From: Fremontodendron californicum
Lineage: Eukaryota > Streptophyta > Magnoliopsida > Malvales > Malvaceae
NCBI GenBank assembly: GCA_030761205.1
Contig: JAULJL010000027.1
Span: 2,981,001 to 3,045,000, forward strand
DNA length: 64,000 nt
Reading direction: 5' to 3'
Part shown: piece after piece, positions 12,368-25,202 of the stretch
Layout: each line of letters begins with the position of its first letter
Numbering within the stretch: the first letter of the stretch is position 1
The notes under the pieces: model-generated
Database searches by the model: none
What the model saw: only the letters and a program-made list of their open reading frames with translations
What the model was told of the DNA's origin: nothing
Position numbers and translations under genes: made by a program

Positions 12368-15308
12368 TTATGACAAAAAAATAAAAACTAGAATATAATC
12401 TGAACCAAACATTCGTACACTAATATGAAGATGTTCATAGTACAAATTTAATAACAAAAAAAAAAACAGAAATGTGGACTGAACTTTGCAGACGTAGAAT
12501 TGTAACATTACATTGATTTCACGATCTTCCCCATCTTTCTCTAAGTACATGGCACTATTATCCTTTGCGTCATAAACATTCCCATGTTCATCAAACTTCT
12601 CATCTCCTAGCACCAAAAGACACTGATCCCACTCCTTGAGTTCCTCCTGATCAAATAAATTCATCCAAAAAATATAATAAAAAAACTTAAACTGACAACC
12701 CTACAGCCTAAACCCCAATTCAAATCAGATAAGCTGCAACCAAAATTTTAGGGCTGATCAACAGTTCAACACCATGAAGATGAGATTAAAGCAACAATAG
12801 ATAAAAAGCAGAGCCATCAAGATGAGATTTAAAGCAACAATAAAAAGACAAATAATCTTTCTTGCATGGCTCTGGAGATTTAAAAGACTTTAATCGAATT
12901 ATTTTAACATGCATTGTAGAGAAACAGAAACAGCCCTAGTTTTCCATCAAATCCAATCTTTGGACTTTGGAGCATGGACTCTGCAAGCAATTTCTTTGTT
13001 TCTCTGTTGCTTTCAATATAATTAGTTTCCAAAAAAAATGTTGTAAACATTAAGGTTAATCCTGTTTTATAGATGATAGATGACTTGAAATTAACAATGT
13101 CTCAACACTGGTAAATTCATACAGCTTTCATGCATCTACCAAGAAAGCAAGTACATTGAAAAGAAAGACACCAGTAACATCTATAGTTATACCAAGCCAA
13201 AATAGCTAGAATTCTACTCCAAAACCTTAGGTAGAAACAGAGCATCATTTTTACCCCAGAAACTACAGAATTTGAGTAAAACATAGACTTGAATATCTAA
13301 GATATAGCTAAAGATGAATGACAAATCAATAAGACTTAAGAACAAATAATAAGCAATTACTAAAATAGTTTTAAGAGAAATCCCACCTCAAATATGACCC
13401 ATCCCAAAAAACCAGTCTCCCCATTAAAATTAAAGATCAAAATGCCCATTGACCAACTTAAACAAACGTTCAGCAGTAAATTAAACAGATCAACATCCCC
13501 AGCATATATGACTATAATATTTCGCTAAAACGGACCCCCTCTATGATTTAAAATCCTCCAGCTACATGAAATAACAAGAACAGATAAAAACAGTTCACCA
13601 TCTAATGACAATACCAAACTTACTAAGGAACGGATTGAAACACTAACCTTGTAAAGTCTCAGTCGAATGAAAATTATGCATAATTTTCAAAGCTGAAACC
13701 TATTGGACTGCAAAAAACCAAGAAGCATCAATTATATTCTTTTAAAAGAATTTTGGGGGAAAAGGGTTTAGTAATAAAGTTAAAAAAAAAAACAATATCA
13801 TAAACTTATCAAAAGTTTATTTGTTTATACCTTTAAAAGTGTTGGTATGGAATCTCAGCTCAAAGTGACAATCTTAAAGAAAAAAAAGTTGTTTAAACAA
13901 CCTTTTGGGAAAAGACATAAAGAAAAAAGAATACCGAAAAAGGCAGTATTTAACGAAAACCTTTTGAAATACTGGAAATTGAAATTAAGTTTCATAATGC
14001 CTGTAGGAATTCTGAAAACAAGACCAGAAAACATATAGCATTATGAAGAAAAAGAAAAACCTAGAAAATCTTGACTGATAATAACAAGAGAATTACCAAA
14101 GATGATTTCTAGAAAGTTGATTGGAAAAAATAAATCGAGATTTCAAGTAAAGACTGAAACAACTAAATTAAAGAAAGAATATACAGTAAAACCCAGCAGC
14201 ATCTTGATAGGGAACTCTGAAACTCACAGCCACAGAAATAATACAAAAACAAAACTGATTAATAAATTAACCTCCATTGGAAAAGCAATTTCATTGGATA
14301 TATGCTCCTGTCAAATTCCGATTTCCAGTTGTCAGAAACCCAGGAATCAAGATATTCTTCACTTCACACCCTCTTTGCTTCTCCATTGAGCCATCTTTCT
14401 TGCCTGGCTCTGGATTGCCACCCACCATATCCAACTGAACTATGGCTAGTTGGAGTAGTTACATCATCCCAAAATTCTTTTAAGTTTTCTGCAAGAGAAG
14501 TAAAATAAATAACAACATAGTGTGAAGAAAAGAAAAAAGTACAAACAACGATAATGATAATAACAAGATCTAGAGTTCTAAGTTCTTGCAAGCAAACCAT
14601 TTATGTAGAACTCAGAACATCCCAAGACTTGCACACATAGTCTTAACTCTTAATTCAGGGTGTAGCCAAACTGCAGGTTATTATCATATATCTCAAAGGG
14701 TCATTAACTAGTCATACTTTCAGTCAATGACAGTTTTCTACAAACGACTAGTGAAACTGCAGCAATACAGAGATTTTTGTTGGCAATCCTCTCAGGACTT
14801 ATTTCCCCTCCTCCAACAAGTGCTTCATATTTAATATTGTCAAGAGACTGGCCTTAATCGTAAATTATTCAGTACAGAGACTCAAATTAGGAACATAAAC
14901 AAGAAGAATCCCAAATGAAACCTACATCCGTAAAATAAGCACAAGTAAATGTGACTGACATGCTATAAAAACAAATTTACAATAAAAGCAAACATTAAAA
15001 ATATGTAAACGATTGCAAGCATGCTTGGTATTAGCTGTAGAAATCTAGGTAATGGTGCACTAGCAAGCTTACTGATGTACATATAAAACATATCTGCATA
15101 AACAACTCAAATAGTGAGCATGCATTGACACGAGTTCTGTTTAACAAGGAGTTTACACATATGGTGAATAAAGCTTCTCAATCAACATATTAGATTAAAC
15201 CAAACCTGGAACTGAGTAAAGCTTCTCAAATTGAAGACCCATTAAATTAATCAAAAACAAACCTGGAACTGAGTCCTGCCCTTTGGATTCCCCTTTTCTC
15301 CCTCTCAT
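12368..15308 (-). CDS. Multi-exon gene of unknown function
   Basis: Exons inferred on the minus strand are 15308-15263 (starting at ATG), 14488-14370, 14307-14272 and 12646 to 12512 or on to the stop at 12368. All joins keep frame and use GT-AG sites (CCAG/GTTTG; TTGCAG/; AGG/GTGTG; GACAG/; GGAG/GTTAAT; GATCAG/). The product is hydrophilic and acidic, about 112 residues to 12512 or 159 if translated to 12368. It begins MRGRKGESKGQDS, followed by tryptophan-containing stretches (EFWDD, GYGGWQSRARQERW, KEWDQC). I do not recognise the family. Oddities: the second intron is only 62 bp, and retaining it gives an immediate stop (14364); the C-terminal end is uncertain because a GTAATG donor at 12511 may lead to an unseen exon. 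The 5' leader probably begins near 15550. A splice-flanked 60-bp block at 13648-13707 lies in the last intron. Confidence 0.42.
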
Positions 15309-15574
15309 CTGTCAAAAACCAAAATACCAACAAAACTCCTAAACTTCAGAATATCCAAAACCTTAAAAAGCACAAATCATCAAACATAAAAGTTTACACT
15401 CAAAACAGAACCCAACTATAAAATCCTCAAGCTGCAAAGTACATATAATGGGGTTAGGTTGTTCAAAAACAGAAGGGGGAGGGTTTTTTAATTTTGGGGT
15501 TTCGATTTTTTAGAGGAAAATGTAGAGGGAGGCGATGGTGATTAGAAAATTTAGGGTTCTTAGAAACTGATTAG

Positions 15575-17343
15575 AAAACGAGAAGTGGGTTGGTATTATT
15601 CATCTTCTAGTCACCAGGTAAACCGGTTGCAAGATTTTTTTTTTTTTTTTTGGTTTCAACGGTTCAGATCATTCATTTATCATCTGACGGATAAGATTAC
15701 TCTAAGCTTACCAGAAGCTCACGGTAAAAAACGTTTTTTAGAATTTTCCTCTAATTATGCCAAGTCGCGCCCAAAAAAAAGGGAGAGATTAGACTTGTAA
15801 AAAAAATTGGGTTATTCGGCCGATCAGTTCGATTTGCATTCGAGCTTGACACAAGTATTTTTAAGTTTTGATTCAATTTAATTAATAAAATATTTTTATT
15901 TTAAGATTTATTTATATATTAACAATTTTATTATTCTAATATTTAAAAAAAATGAAATTAAAGGAATCAAATTGAATTTTGAGCAATGTTTTAAAACATA
16001 AACCATACATGACTCGATCGATCCAATGGACAAGCCTAGGAAAGAGGTTATATTTGGTGCCGCCGGTGTCCGAACGTGAAGATGAGGGTGGCCAAATAAG
16101 CCTAGCATATGGTAAAATGAGAGAGAAATATATACTATTATTACTCTAAAATTACAAAAAATTAATAATCTTATATATTGTTAATAAAAAAATTAAATTT
16201 CATAATCGAAATTATAAAACAGCACATATTTATTAAAATATATTAAAAAAATGTATACTGTTTTTATTTTTTAATATATTTTAATAAATATGTGCTGTTT
16301 ATTAAAAAATTTAAAAAATAAAAAACATTTGATAGTTTATTTGTTTATAAAATTAAAAAAAAATTACACTATTAATGATTAAAACGAATTCCTTTACGAA
16401 ATTTGATGATTATTTATTTAAGGAATTTAATTGTACAGTTTTGGAGCATAAATTAAACAGCCAACCAACATGCAGGGATTTTACACATAAATATACAGTA
16501 CTGACAAAAGTGACAGTCAGTCAACTCAGCCTGCCCTCCGCATGCTACGAGGCCCCGCCGCATATAGTCAGTCTCCCTAGTCCCTTCCCTAATGTCCCAT
16601 CAATAGATCAACTAGCCAATTATAGTTCACTTTCTTTAATAGAAAAAAAAAAAATTAAAGACATTTCCTTCTCTTTCTTCTTTTCTCCTCCCATATTATT
16701 ACCATGAATATTTAACACATTAAGCTCCAAATACAATTTTTGGCCCCTTTTCTCTTCCTTTCCTTTCTTTTGGATTATTATCCACTTAAGGCAATTTTAA
16801 TCTTATTATTATACATAAAATAAAGTAAAATTATGAGAATTAAAGATTTATTTAGAATTAGTATTATTAAGATAAGATTAAATAATTATTGATTTTTATT
16901 ATACAATCACTAATTTTAAGTACTACTACATACTTACTATAATAATATGTGTAAAAATGAAAATTAGTAATACATAACATAAGCAAGTAAGCAACCATTT
17001 CATCCAAATATCTAAAGCTTTAAAACAAAAAAGCATAAACACGTGTTGCCCCCGTGATCCCGGAATATTATAAAGCTTTGCTTTGCAATTGCCTATTATA
17101 ATAAGTGGCTCCCTCGTAATTTTAACCACCATTCATGCCCAATACATTCCTCCGGTCATCCCTTATAATTTAGTTAGTTTAGCTCACACCTTTCCCCAAA
17201 GCTCCTTCGTTTAGCAATACTTCCCTCTCCCAAAAACGCCAAATCCTTGTTCCCCCCCCCCCTCTCTCCGTTTGTTTCTCGAGAAAATAATACTCCCGGA
17301 TTCCATGAACTAAATAAGTTGACGACGTTGTTTCGAGGGGGTA
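15575..17343. other. Intergenic region upstream of the BEH4-like gene
   Basis: The minus-strand gene and the BEH4-like gene diverge here, so both promoters should lie within it. It contains a poly-T run (15632-15651), a perfect 34-bp inverted repeat (16217-16300), a GC-richer patch (16500-16620) and, just before BEH4, a pyrimidine-rich leader with a C-run near 17256-17266. The short open frames at 16375-16707 and 16926-17132 look like chance. Confidence 0.5.
16217..16300. repeat. Perfect 34-bp inverted repeat with a 16-base loop
   Basis: The left arm (16217-16250) begins AAACAGCACATATTTATTAA and the right arm (16267-16300) is its exact reverse complement, ending AATATGTGCTGTTT. The arms are AT-rich but include the mixed-sequence tip CAGCACAT/ATGTGCTG, so chance is unlikely. 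It may be a tiny fold-back element or a structured upstream site; no function is visible. Confidence 0.75.
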
Positions 17344-17350
17344 TTGAAGC

Positions 17351-19849
17351 ATGACGTCAGGGACGAGAATGCCGACGTGGAAGGAGAGGGAGAACAACAA
17401 GAGGAGAGAAAGAAGGAGGCGAGCGATCGCGGCGAAGATCTTCGCGGGGCTGCGAATGTACGGAAACTACAAGCTTCCGAAGCACTGCGACAACAACGAG
17501 GTCTTGAAAGCTCTCTGCAACGAAGCTGGTTGGACCGTCGAAGTAGACGGCACCACTTACAGAAAGGTAAACCAAAAATAAAAAACTATTCACGTTTTTT
17601 TGGTGTACATATATATATATATATATATATATGCGTATGTTAGTATAAAGGTAGAGAATGGTGATAGAATGAGCCCTGTGTAGCAAGTGGTCATCTTTGT
17701 TATTACCATGAACTGTTGAGATTTGATTAAAACTGTAACGGTGTCGGTTAAAAAAGGGAAAGCACAAAGCACGAAGGTTGTCAAAGATTCCTTTTTGTGT
17801 TTATGTTTCTGTTTCGGCTTCGGTGAAGCAAAACGACGAAGAAGCTTTGTTCAGACAGCTTTAACCAGAGCTTGCTTTTTAGTAAGGCGATAATGCCCTT
17901 CGTCGATCATAAAAAAAATTGCCGATTCTAGTCTGCCAATCTACTGTAGCATTTCAGGCAAGGGTAATTCCGTCATTTCGATGACACTATCCATCTCCTA
18001 GATTGAAACTTGCAATTTGCTTTAATGCAATTAATAATGATAAAAATGCTTTTCCACTCGTCTTTTTCCTCTCCCAAAATGCCACTATAAACGTCATCAG
18101 TTTAGGTAAGGTTATTTTGGTCATTTCCATTTAAGGTTAATTTTCTTTGTTCAAACAATTCCCGGGATTATTGGCTTTGCAATTTGCAATGCTTTTTAAT
18201 CAGTTCTAATGAAAAATGAAGGAGAAAAAGAGATATTGAATCCTTGGATTCCACTTTAATGATGAGATTTAAAAAGCTTTAGTTAATGGGGTGGAGGAAG
18301 TAAAGCGTGTGGGGATGGGATTTTAATTTAATTAAGCTTATAGGAAACAATTTGGAAGAGTTAGCGTGTTATCGTGGTGCATTATGCTTATGTAACGCCA
18401 TTGTCTTTGACATTAGTTTTCTCTTTTTATCAAAGTTTTGTCGGGTTGCAATGACTATGTTGCCCCATCATGTTTTTTTTTTTTTCTTTCTCCCATTAGA
18501 AATGGTCTAGAGACAAAGATGTCGCCTGTAATGTTTGGCAAAATGAAGACTGGTAGTTCGATTCTATTCATAAAAATGATTTATGTTCATAATTCATCAT
18601 GCGTTGTTCTTTTCTAGTCTTTGTTGTTAAAGCCAAGTGGTTGAGGCAAAGTTGGTAAACTTTTAAGGGCTTGAAGATTAGCCTGAGAAACAATTTGGGG
18701 TGTTTTTTTTTGGTAATAAAATGAAGTATCTTCATTTTCCAATTTGACTTTAAGTTGTATTGATGGCTGCTGTGTTAGCTACTGTGTGCATGAACATGAA
18801 TTTGATCATACTTAATTAAGATAGGGTCCATAGGGATACTAATGGTGAGGTCCATATCCCATGGGACAGTGAGAGGTTCAATCTTTTAATTTGCAGTTGA
18901 GAGAATAGAAGGAATGATGTTAATAGTTGGGACAATGAGCTTCTTGCAAGAAATTAGTTACTTTACTATCCATGAATGTTTCAGCCATGATCATTGGGGA
19001 TGAGAATTGTGTATTTTGTCATTGTTGCTCCAACATGTAGAGTTGTTTCAGTAATTTTGTGTCGCAGCCAATTTTTTTCTTCTTTTTTCCCCATTTCTGC
19101 AGGGATGCAAACCAGTGGATCGCATGGACATAATGGGAGGTTCTGCATCAGCTAGTCCATGCTCATCATATCACCCAAGTCCTGGTTCATCTTCCTTCCC
19201 AAGTCCGGCCTCATCCCATTACACAGCCAATGCCACTGGCAATGCTGATGGCAATTCCCTAATCCCTTGGCTCAAAAACCTTTCCTCTGGCTCATCTTCA
19301 GCTTCATCCAAGCTTGCTCACCATCTCTTCATCGCTGGGGGTTCAATAAGTGCTCCTGTCACTCCACCACTAAGCTCCCCAACTTCCCGAACTCCTAGAA
19401 CTAGAAATGACTGGGATGAAACGACTGCTGGCTCAGCTTGGGCGGGACTGCGCTTTTCTAATTACCTGCCTTCATCCACTCCACCAAGTCCCAGCCGTCA
19501 GGTTTTTCCTGATTCAGGATGGCTTTCCAGATTTGAGATACCCCAAAGTGGGCCAACATCTCCTACGTTTAGCCTTGTCTCCCGAAACCCGTTTGGATTT
19601 AAAGACGAGGCTTTATCAGGTGGAGGTTCACGAATGTGGACTCCCGGGCCAAGTGGGACATGCTCACCGGCATTTCCTGCAGGTGTTGATCAAACATCGG
19701 ATGTTCCAATGTCTGATGCGATTGCTGCTGAGTTTGCCTTTGGCAGTAACGTAACAGGGTTAGTAAAGCCTTGGGAAGGAGAAAAGATCCACGAGGAATG
19801 TGTAGCTGATGATCTTGAACTTACACTCGGAAATTCAAAAACCAGGTAA
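17351..19849 (+). CDS. BEH4: BES1/BZR1 homolog 4-like brassinosteroid transcription factor
   Basis: Two coding exons, 17351-17566 (72 codons) and 19103-19849, join in phase (RK then GCKP) to give 320 residues, close to the usual length of about 325. Residues 1-90 are the BES1_N DNA-binding domain with the basic stretch NNKRRERRRRAIAAKIF, which contacts E-box/BRRE promoters. Next comes a Ser/Thr-Pro-rich central region with repeated GSK3/BIN2-type sites (TPPLSSPT, TPPSPS) and a PEST-like segment. The C-terminus has the EAR repression motif LELTLGN. The family shuttles between cytoplasm and nucleus under BIN2 phosphorylation and 14-3-3 binding. The first intron (1.5 kb) holds an AT microsatellite. 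A possible 91-bp intron (19846-19936) lies exactly at the stop codon: spliced or not, the protein ends in Arg then stop. An upstream frame from 17344 is a shadow. BEH4 is preferred over BZR1/BES1 because of the GCKPVDRM join and overall layout. Confidence 0.93.
17607..17632. repeat. AT dinucleotide microsatellite in BEH4 intron 1
   Basis: An uninterrupted (AT)n run of about 26 bp lies 40 bp after the donor of intron 1. Similar runs are at 21719-21747, 48096-48147 (interrupted by CT) and 48288-48309. Confidence 0.9.
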
Positions 19850-21714
19850 TTTGGGATGGTTTTATATGCATGAAGCATTTTGCATAATTCTTCATATGCT
19901 GCATCTGTTGTCTAATAAATTGTTTTCATGGAGCAGATAGAGCTTCATGGAAGAGAATGAGAATCAAGCAGCACTTGCAGAAGAGGGTGAGAATATTCTC
20001 CATGGGACTTCACTTAGCTTCGTCTCTGAGATCGGGAGTTAAATTTCATGTCAAAATCTAAGATTCTGTGTTTCGGTTGGCAACCTTTCGAGTTAGTACA
20101 GTGACTAGAAGCATCTGTTCCAACCTCCACCCCATCTCTCTTTTCAAGCAAAAGAGAAACACAAGATTAATTTATAAATAGCAGCTCATTGCTCTGAATG
20201 TGGCTCTTAAGTGCAGTTCATTCATCCATTTCATATTTTTCTTTCTAAACAGAAATTTTAGCAACAGCATCGACAACGGGCATTGGCTGTTTGGTGTGAT
20301 TGTGGTTTTTGTGATTGAAAGTGGTTTTAAATGTCTGAGATTTCTCATTGCTTCTGAAGTTCTGACTGACACATCTCTGGTAGTGTTTCTATGTACTTGT
20401 CACGTGTTTCTTCTATTTCTATCTTCATCCAATCTGGCAAGTCTTTTCCTTTCATCAAATTCATTGTTTTTGAAATGCAACTCAAAAACCCGAGTGAAGA
20501 AATCAAAGCATAGATGCAAAATGAGCTAACCATCTAGGTAAATGAGAAATTTGAAAATATGAGCTAACCAGCCTACTCGATCAGAGCATTTACTAAGATG
20601 AGCAGGCAAAGGGATTGTCCAGCTTATTCATCAAGGAAAACGCATCCCAAAATGATCAAAACAATTTATGTTCATCAGATTGATGTTTTCATCACATTAT
20701 TTACCAATAAAGTGTTCTTTTGGGAGACAAACAACTGCCGCAGCATCAGCATAGAGTCGTTTTGCTGCACCATTTCCAGACTTAAATTCTCTTTGAATAC
20801 ACTACTCCATTTTAAAAGCTTCATTCCTCGATTTCTAAGATCTTTTAAGTTGATCAAACAATGATGATATAGCAATCTTTTCGTTATCCCTTTGATATGA
20901 AGAGAGTTGGAGATGCTAAAAAAACAGTAGTAAACATAGATTTTGAATGATTGCAAACTCAAATACTTACATGTGTACACACTAAGCATGATAACTGTAT
21001 GGTAATCAAGCAAAAGATTAACTGATATGATGATTGATGTTTGAGAAAACAAAAATGGTCTCATGGTCATGGTCCATGGAGAGCACTCGGTCTTTTTCCT
21101 TCTCTTTCCCCCCGCTTTTTTCTCCTTCTGCCCTTTTATGTTGATCTAATCACTAAGTCAAAACTATGATACACTGATCTATTTTGATTTTGAGCACTTG
21201 AGAGTAAAGCAAACTTACATATATTTATTTTGACCAGAAAAATTGGAGAGCCTAAAGAGATCCTATTCCTCAGGATTGCTTTTATGGCCCTGATGTTTTA
21301 TTCGAATTTCTTTGGCTGCTCAGGATTGTGGACTCGAGGTGAATGTTAAAAGGAAAAAAAAAGTGTTGGGTAGTGGTAATGCAATTATGGTGCTGCCTTT
21401 GTTAATCATTGCTCTGCAGCCGCACAAAATAATCAAGCTTTTCCTTTTACTTTTAGCAAAGGGGGTGTAGTGTTTTCGTTAATTTATCAGCATACTCGGT
21501 CGGGTTCCAGCAAATTTGAAATGGAAACCGCCTAATCTTCAGCTTGGTTTTCAGATATTACATGGCCTCTGGTTTACTCCTAACAAAGCATAGAATTCAA
21601 GGATTGCATAGAGTTCTTTTTTGGGTGCAAAATTTTGTATAGGCCAAGGATAGATGGAGAGGGCAATTGAAAGAAATCTATTCTTCTTTGTTTCTTTATG
21701 ATTTGAATGTTGTT

Positions 21715-21747
<33 letters not shown>

Positions 21748-22014
21748 TAGTACATCGCATTAACACACTGTTCCTTTTTTTTTTTCTGCCAGTCTTTCCA
21801 TTTTCCTTCAAATTTTTCCCCCATCCAGGTTCTTCCCTTTTGGAAGACCTATACCCTAAACAACAATACAATATGATACTTTTTCACAGGCAAAGAATGG
21901 TGGTTTGGAAGATCAGAATAGATGATTTACAGAATGTACATAAGATTCATGCTCCATTGGCTCTTCTTCATGCTGAATCTTGAAGCAATTAGTTTGATAC
22001 CCAACTTCAGGCAC
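19850..22014. other. 3' region between the convergent BEH4 and CFS1-like genes
   Basis: Bases 19850 to about 20200 are probably BEH4 3' UTR, including the second half of the stop-codon intron. The last bases before 22015 are probably CFS1 3' UTR (minus). In between are only low-complexity frames and an AT microsatellite at 21719-21747. I see no gene, RNA or clear transposon here. Confidence 0.5.
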
Positions 22015-25000
22015 TCAACTTAGTGTGTTGTATAAATCAGAAAGTGCATGGTAGAGAATGGCAGCAGCAGGTGGCCGAGGCATTGACCCTAAAAGTATAT
22101 CTGATGCAATTATTGACTGGCTGCCATAGAATCGGGAATTCTCTCGTCTCCGAGTGGTGACAATACTCCCTTCAAGTGAACATCCAACAAAAGCACCTAC
22201 ATATTCAAACATAGATCAAATTTTGAGCATTAAAAAGCAACAATAAGAACACAAAGAAAAGATAAACATAGGGGAGCAGCAGCTGCTGTCTGCTGGGAAT
22301 TACGGAGGGTGCAGTCGTTGATCTTGCACTTCAAACAATCCTCTGAAGTTCAACCAGCAATATTTAACTTTGCAGGATTAAAAGAGAGGGCAAAAGCCAA
22401 AAGCACTGTGTGAGAAAATAGGGGCCTTTCCTTCGATCATCGATGTTTTTATTCTCATATAATGAGTAGACGTCATTATCTATGTCAATATTCAACATGA
22501 TACAGTGACAGACCCTAAAAGTTGACTACGAAAAATATGCAACTAAATTGATTTCATTTACATTAAAAGAAAAACAAAAAAAAAAAACCCTCAGATGAGA
22601 TGAGACAGATACCTTTACTGCAGCTGTACGTATAACAAGCAGCATAACCACCATCACCAGCTCGTACATCAGCTTCCACAGCCCGTCCTACAATACCAAC
22701 AGCTGCACTCAAACCAGCTCCTATAGAAAGATGCGCATTGCCACTAAAGGTATTGACAGCATCATTTGTTCTCAAGATTATAATAAAATCTGTCAGTTCT
22801 CCCCCAGCCTGCAGATATAACCGTTAATAGTTAGGAAAAAAGTGAAAAACAATATAGTTTCACAAGATTGGCCCATTGCATCCCACTGTCCGCATATCCC
22901 AATTGAGTTCCCTTGGCTCAAACAAAGGCTCAGTACTGTTTAAGGATAAAGTTGAAGCTCAACATTTGCATGTTTCTATTTGAAATTTTGAATTGTTTGA
23001 ATAGTAAAGAAATTGTTTTTGGAACAACAAACAAGGAAAAAATTACCCTTTCTCCATTAAAAAAAAAGCAACAAAGCTAAAAATGATCCTTGGGAGTGGA
23101 GACTAGAGAACCTGTGAGAGAGAAGCTAGAACTATCTTCACACACATACTTTTATTTCTGGAAGATTGATAAAAATTGATTTTGTTTCTTCAATATAATC
23201 TAGAAAGAGTAACACATAGGAATTTGACTAGGATGAAGATATGGTTGTATGCTACCATTTCCAGTTTGCTGGATATGAATTTCCAATAGGAAACGCCTAG
23301 TGTATGTGTTGTTAAAGAACAAAGATTAAGTATTCACCTGAGCTCCCCATCCTACACCAAATGAAGAAACGGCAGAGGGTGGCGACCAGGAGCCATCCTC
23401 TCTACGAGAAATCACAAGTCCTGTACCAATATTGTATGTAACCATGATACCAACTTTCACAACAGATATTATGGCAAGGCCTTTTGCTTCTCGGAGAATG
23501 GCATCTGGAATTGATTTCTCGGGTTTCAAAGAACCAACCTGGCCAGTGAAAAGGAAAAGGGTTAGAATTCCATAAAAGCTACGTACAATTTCAATGAGAA
23601 GAAAGACATAATAGTTCGTAACAAATCTATAATTTCTTTCTGTATACTTGGCACACCAACATGCGAATATGGGAGTCTCGCTTCCTTTTTTTTTGGGTGC
23701 ATGACATAATAGTCCTGAGAAGCCTATAACTAGGAAAATGAATGATCATCAAGCTAAAGCAACTAGCAGAATAACAGGCCCTTCATATTCACAGGAAGGT
23801 TCAATTTTATGCAAGACCATATGCACTAGTTTACTAGTTAACAATTAATGAAACAATATGTAAGCCTTAAAGCTCACTTCTCACCTTAGTAATATAACCT
23901 CGAATTGTATTCGTTGCCTTATAAATTTCATGTTCCATGGACTGTCCCCAGGGAAAATTAACCCAAGATCTCAAAGTACTCAAATCTGTCAGGTCATGAG
24001 TTGGCAGCTGAGCAGCATTACTAACTTGGTTCATCAAGTATGGCTGGACAGACTCAAGTCGCACACAACATACATCACAGACACGTTGTGGATTAGCAAC
24101 ACGAAACTTTTCTGGCATTAAACTCCTTCCTTTAGAACACTCGCCACAAAATATTCCTCCACAAAACCTGCAATGGTGTCTAGAACACATAATTGGGTGA
24201 AACCTCACACCACAGAGCATACAAGCAGAAGCAGCACTGTCAGCCAACCACTTTGGTGGTTCTGCTTCAAGAATTTCCTTAACATTACCCAAATTCCCTT
24301 CGGTTAGCGTCTGAGCCATCTCTTGCCAAGCTTGCTCAAGTAAATGACTTGATAGCCACGAAATTCCACATCTTTGAATATCACCGGAAGTGAAAGCATT
24401 TACTTTCCCACGGGCAGCCAGAATCATCTCCACTATCACATCCCACATCGTCAACTCCTTCTCTTCCCCAAGGAACTCGCCCCATCCCATGTCACCTTCA
24501 GGGAAATAACCCCCATTGGAATGAAAACCTCTGGCCCACTCTTCACGATCACTTTCAAGCATAGGTGGAACTGAGACTGGTATCCAAACGCCAGTGTCTT
24601 CAGCAAGCGGGGAATCATAAAAGAAGTATTTTCCCGGCTTCTGATGGCTGGTCTCCAGTTCTTTTTCCTCATCATTCAACTCCTCAATACTTTTAGTTGG
24701 CACTGATAACCCATTATCACACTCTCCAGAAACATTCATTCCTTGACTCAGAAAACTAGCATTGCTTGGGGAATCATAATTTTTAAGTCCCATGTTATCA
24801 TCCTATTATTAACATAAAAAGGGAAAAGCACATAATCATCAAATAAAAAGAAAAACACCCAAATCAGAAACATCCCAAAAAAGTTTGAATTTTAAGGAAA
24901 AAAAAGCATCTTTTTGGTTATTCTTAAGCTTGTAAAACTAGCAATAAAAATAGACCCGTAATTAAAAAAAATCCAAAAGGAAGGAGGAAAACAAAATCAA

Positions 25001-25202
25001 AATCCCAAACTTTCTCAATCCAAAGATTCTATGGCTAATTCAATGAATACAAACAGTTTCAAAGACTTACCGGGAGAGAATTGGAGTTCCTATAGATGGT
25101 ATCCTGGTTTAGGGACAAATAACAAACCCTAGAATCCAAAACCTGGTTTTCTGGAACTCTGGAATCAGGATCAAAGCCCGCATTTTGATTGGAACCCTCC
25201 AT
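22015..25202 (-). CDS. CFS1: CFS1-like FYVE-SYLF endosomal/autophagy protein
   Basis: Five exons: 25202-25071, 24802-23885, 23538-23338, 22808-22613 and 22196-22015, all in frame with GT-AG sites, giving 542 residues. The ATG at 25202 is chosen because its exon joins cleanly to exon 2; the ATG at 24793 is internal. Residues about 229-292 are a canonical FYVE zinc finger with WLAD, RHHCR and RVC signatures and eight Cys ligands, which binds PI3P on endosomes. Residues about 345-540 are a SYLF (DUF500) domain, which binds lipids or actin in SH3YL1/Lsb relatives. This order matches Arabidopsis CFS1, which links autophagosomes and multivesicular bodies through ATG8 and ESCRT-I. Mid-protein MWDVI is a possible ATG8-interacting motif (inference). 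I see no P(S/T)APP ESCRT motif in this translation; WSPPSAV is the nearest. It is somewhat longer than the Arabidopsis protein (485). Confidence 0.9.

Noticed and set aside
16375..16707. 110-residue open frame upstream of BEH4
   Set aside because: It has no domain, and ends in simple-sequence Phe/Pro residues typical of UTR/promoter DNA.
17344..17643. Overlapping frame in BEH4 exon 1
   Set aside because: It is a different frame of the BES1_N exon and shows no family resemblance.
23867..24793. CFS1 start at 24793
   Set aside because: An upstream exon (25202-25071) with ATG joins in frame with good splice sites, so this Met is internal.
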